A stretch of DNA of 64,000 nt from Ophryocystis elektroscirrha (Eukaryota > Apicomplexa > Conoidasida > Neogregarinorida > Ophryocystidae), in assembly GCA_030141585.1 (NCBI GenBank), contig JAQIFP010000003.1, positions 124,001 to 188,000 on the forward strand, read 5' to 3'. Made by a program: the position numbers and the translations under genes. This document shows, piece after piece, positions 61,401 through 64,000 of the stretch (position 1 is its first letter; the number at the start of each line of letters is the position of its first letter). The notes under the pieces are model-generated. The model saw nothing but the letters and a program-made list of their open reading frames with translations. It ran no database searches and was not told the origin of the DNA.

Positions 61401-64000
61401 TTCAAACAACTTTTTTTGGCTTTAAAAAAAGATGAAAACGGCGTTGTTGTAGTAGAAAAAGAGAAACTATCTCCAATACAGTCTCAAATATTTTCTTTAG
61501 TTCCAAAATGCCCTCTTTGTGTATTGTTATACTTTGCTGTATACTCCAACGTATATGATTTTGCTGGGAATTTGGCTGATTACACGACAAATGCATGTGC
61601 CCTTAAATCTAAAGCAAAGACTGAGTTGTATTTAACAAAAAATGCTTCATTTTTACAGTCAAGTGACACTGATATAAAAATGCTTTCTAAAGCTCGTTTG
61701 AAAAGTATAATAAACGATGTAGATCAGGTAAAGATTAGTATCACTTTTTTTCTGTTCAATTTAAATATTATTTGTAATAGCAATCTTTTATATATGATAT
61801 ATAATTTGATTTAATTATTGTAGAATCCTGAGTTTTCTCATTTAAAGAACCACCCAATTTACACGACTGCACAAAAAATATTACAGAGAATAACTCATTG
61901 TAGTTCTCTTGCAGCTCAAGTAAGACATTTGAACAACTTGTATACTTGTGTTTTCAGTTAAAAACAGCGTCAAAAATTCCTTTGTCAAGCATTCAAGCTT
62001 TAATCCATGAAGTTGATAATTTACCGTCTGACTCTGACATAGATTTGACTTTATTAAATAACTTATATACAAAAGGAACGCAGTTGGAAGATTCTATAGA
62101 TTGGACGAGTCTACGACAAATGCGAGAAGTCGTAAATCAAGTAAATCGTTTACCTATAACAAGCGAAATTTTTACAAAATTACACCAAACTATAGTAGAG
62201 GTTGATGAATGGAGACGGGAATTAAGACGCATTGAGTCCATGATGACTATAGAAGATAAAAATTCCGCTGCAAATAATAAAAATAATACTTCTGGTTTTC
62301 TAAAAGATTTATTCAAAGAAACTGGATCGACAAACGATTTAAAAACACGGTCTATTACTTATACTCAAGCAACATCTATAGAAGAAAGCAGGAAGTTATT
62401 GGAGCTTGGAGAATCATTTGGTATTGAATTTGAAGAAATTACTCAATTACGCGATTGGGTTCAAAAATGTGACGACTGGATTACTAGCGTCCAAAGTCTT
62501 TTCAATCTCTCAGAAAACTCAAGATCCCAATGGAATTTGGCCCACCTAAAATCTATTAAAAAGTAAGTATAATTTTCATTAGTTAAAAATATTTTATATA
62601 AGAAAAAAAAATTAACTTTAATTTTTTTATTTTAGAGCTCATAAAGACCTACCATTTGGAATTCCAATGGATATGCTAAATGCGTTGGACAAACGTATAT
62701 CAGAAATACAAAGCTTAGAACAACATATTTCTATACTATCTAATTTGGAAAAAAGTAAAACATTTTTTGAAACAGCTACAATCAATGAGTTAAAAACGCT
62801 TCTTACTAAAGCAAATACATTGCTAATCGAAAATTCGTCTACATCCGATGAGTGTAAACATATAATTTCCCAGCTTTATCAGGACATACATAGTTATGAA
62901 TCATTTACGAAATTAGTCGCTGATATATTTGAAACTGATACACTTCACGAGTTCGTTAGTTATTTGGACGAAAACGAAAAACCGTGGGACGAAAATGATT
63001 ACAAAATAGTGATTCCTTCGATTTCGGTACAAGTATCAAGTCCTCCTTCTGTTGGAACTGATTTACCATTGATAGACATAAACAATTTTCTGCAAGTACC
63101 TTGGACGGATTTAAGTGTTGAAAACATTCAAACAAATCAAACTTCTTTATATCATAACATTAAACTAACAACTGATATTACTAATAAAGTTGATTTACTC
63201 GACCCTCAATTAGAGAATGACTCTTCTGTAGCTTCGGCCGATTTAATTTTAAATAAAATTATATCTTCCTTCAACAACTCCAATTTCGAAATAAAGTTTT
63301 CTGATTATATAAAATACTCAATTGTACTTTTGACTCACTTTTTAATGTTATTTCAATCTGAGATCATTATGAATCACGTTTTATATCCTGTTCTAAAAAT
63401 TATCTTACCAGTACTTCTGCTATGCTCTAATTTAAAAGGATATACAATTTTCGCCTCTGTTTTGCCTTTTGATAGGAAATATTTAACTTGGCTTAAAAAT
63501 TATTATTTGTGTAATTCATCAGACCAGCCTCTGACAGATTATAGATTTCTACTTACACGATTTCGTCTCAAATTTCCTGAAGACTATATTTCTAAATGTA
63601 TTATAAGGCTAGTCGCTTTAAGTGTAATTTTGTTACACTATAACAACACTCCTCCAATGTTCGATGATGACATCTATCAAGAGTTGATATCATTTTTTGA
63701 AAGTCATGATGACTCACTTACGCTTAGGATGAATACACAACCAACAAATATTTCTAATCATGAACTTTTAAGTGACAAGTTATTAAAATCCGTTTACATG
63801 TATCAAGTTTTTGTGGGTTTATGTATAAAGATGGAATCTTTGGAACTTATGATGAACTCAGAATCAAGTTTAATGAATATATTTTCCAAAAAAACTTGGA
63901 AAGCTCGTTCCCAGCTACTCCTCTCTTGTAATGCTCCTTATGATTGGTTCAAACGTAATATTAATATGCAAAAAGAATACGATGCTCTTGAGTTAAATAG
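58416..64000 (+). CDS. Multi-PHD chromatin protein with PLU-1-like helical repeats, 3' partial
   Basis: Starts MNTDNSEKEIKNSAVPNPHT; the first 230 residues or so are Pro/Ser/Ala-rich and disordered. A PHD plus extended PHD module of BRPF/AF10/JADE type follows: CEICYEMEKPTYLC, CYLCKLTVHRRCYGVHR, CRQFLCDLCKF, CFICGDSSGSL and RWVHVYCALAHPNL (59345-59670). A C4HC-type finger follows (CFFCLKPIGKLVKCDNKEC...HVYCLRKH, 59935-60020), then a third PHD: YCICSEDN, MMVGCDVCGDWLHGGCIG and CSRCAKQR, split by a 36-nt intron (60260-60450). Further exons (61100-63000) hold repeated helices with LPSD/LPIT turns (EVVNQVNRLPITSEIFTKLH) like the PLU-1 region of KDM5 demethylases. No JmjC, JmjN or ARID domain was seen. 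From about 63200 to the window end is an open helical region of unknown type. Likely a histone-reading subunit of a chromatin-modifying complex. Confidence 0.82.

Noticed and set aside
1..64000. tRNA genes, rRNA, CRISPR arrays, insertion sequences or retroelements
   Set aside because: No cloverleaf with a GTTC-type T arm, no spaced direct repeats and no transposase or reverse-transcriptase motifs were noticed on either strand.

Overview
The window is a compact, AT-rich (about 70% by eye) nuclear segment from a eukaryotic protist. It carries about 20 protein-coding genes and one intronic snoRNA. Almost every gene is broken by very small GT-AG introns, mostly 28-40 nt, for example a 29-nt intron at 4365-4393. 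TAA, TAG and TGA all terminate genes, so the standard code is used. Several features point to the SAR group: a starch-binding domain on trehalose-phosphate synthase, a PP2C with a GLKPESPNQDD signature, and a DnaJ protein with a glycine-rich N-terminal module. Within SAR an apicomplexan with tiny introns (gregarine-like) is my best guess. The taxon is an inference and is not proven.

Layout. 1-5110 (+): glycogen debranching enzyme, 5' end missing. 5107-7121 (-): a TMEM33/Pom33-like membrane protein and a MED7-like Mediator subunit. 7446-11207 (+): CBM20-trehalose synthase/phosphatase fusion. 11315-18068 (-): BLM10/PA200 proteasome activator. 18529-22347 (+): SEC31. 22472-23041 (-): dUTPase. 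23371-24155 (+): ribosomal protein eS7, with a box C/D snoRNA in its intron. 24497-30987 (+): a very large Cid1/TRF4-type nucleotidyltransferase. 31312-35112 (-): a full-length P1B-type ATPase homologue with its catalytic motifs replaced. 36003-37237 (+): a membrane J-like protein without HPD. 38435-40542: an Alba/Rpp20-like protein, a four-TM protein, a cysteine-rich small protein and two doubtful ORFs. 40919-43419 (+): PRP40. 43615-45917 (-): DnaJ with X-domain. 46500-47949 (+): F-BAR-like protein. 47975-54466 (+): MUN-domain (PATROL1/Munc13-like) protein. 54946-56653 (-): N-myristoylated-type PP2C. 57249-57813 (-): RPB9. 58416-64000 (+): multi-PHD/PLU-1-like chromatin protein, 3' end missing.

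The genes are mostly housekeeping: storage-glucan and trehalose metabolism, transcription and chromatin (MED7, RPB9, PHD protein), RNA processing (PRP40, snoRNA, nucleotidyltransferase, Rpp20-like), secretion and membranes (SEC31, MUN, F-BAR-like, TMEM33-like), and proteostasis (BLM10, DnaJ). There is no operon logic. Neighbours are often convergent, and some 3' ends overlap by a few bases.

The most notable items are the copper-ATPase-like pseudoenzyme, the twin-guide snoRNA whose two guides match adjacent stretches of LSU rRNA, the degenerate CBM20-TPS-TPP, and the F-BAR/MUN gene pair separated only by 25 bp and a G8 run.
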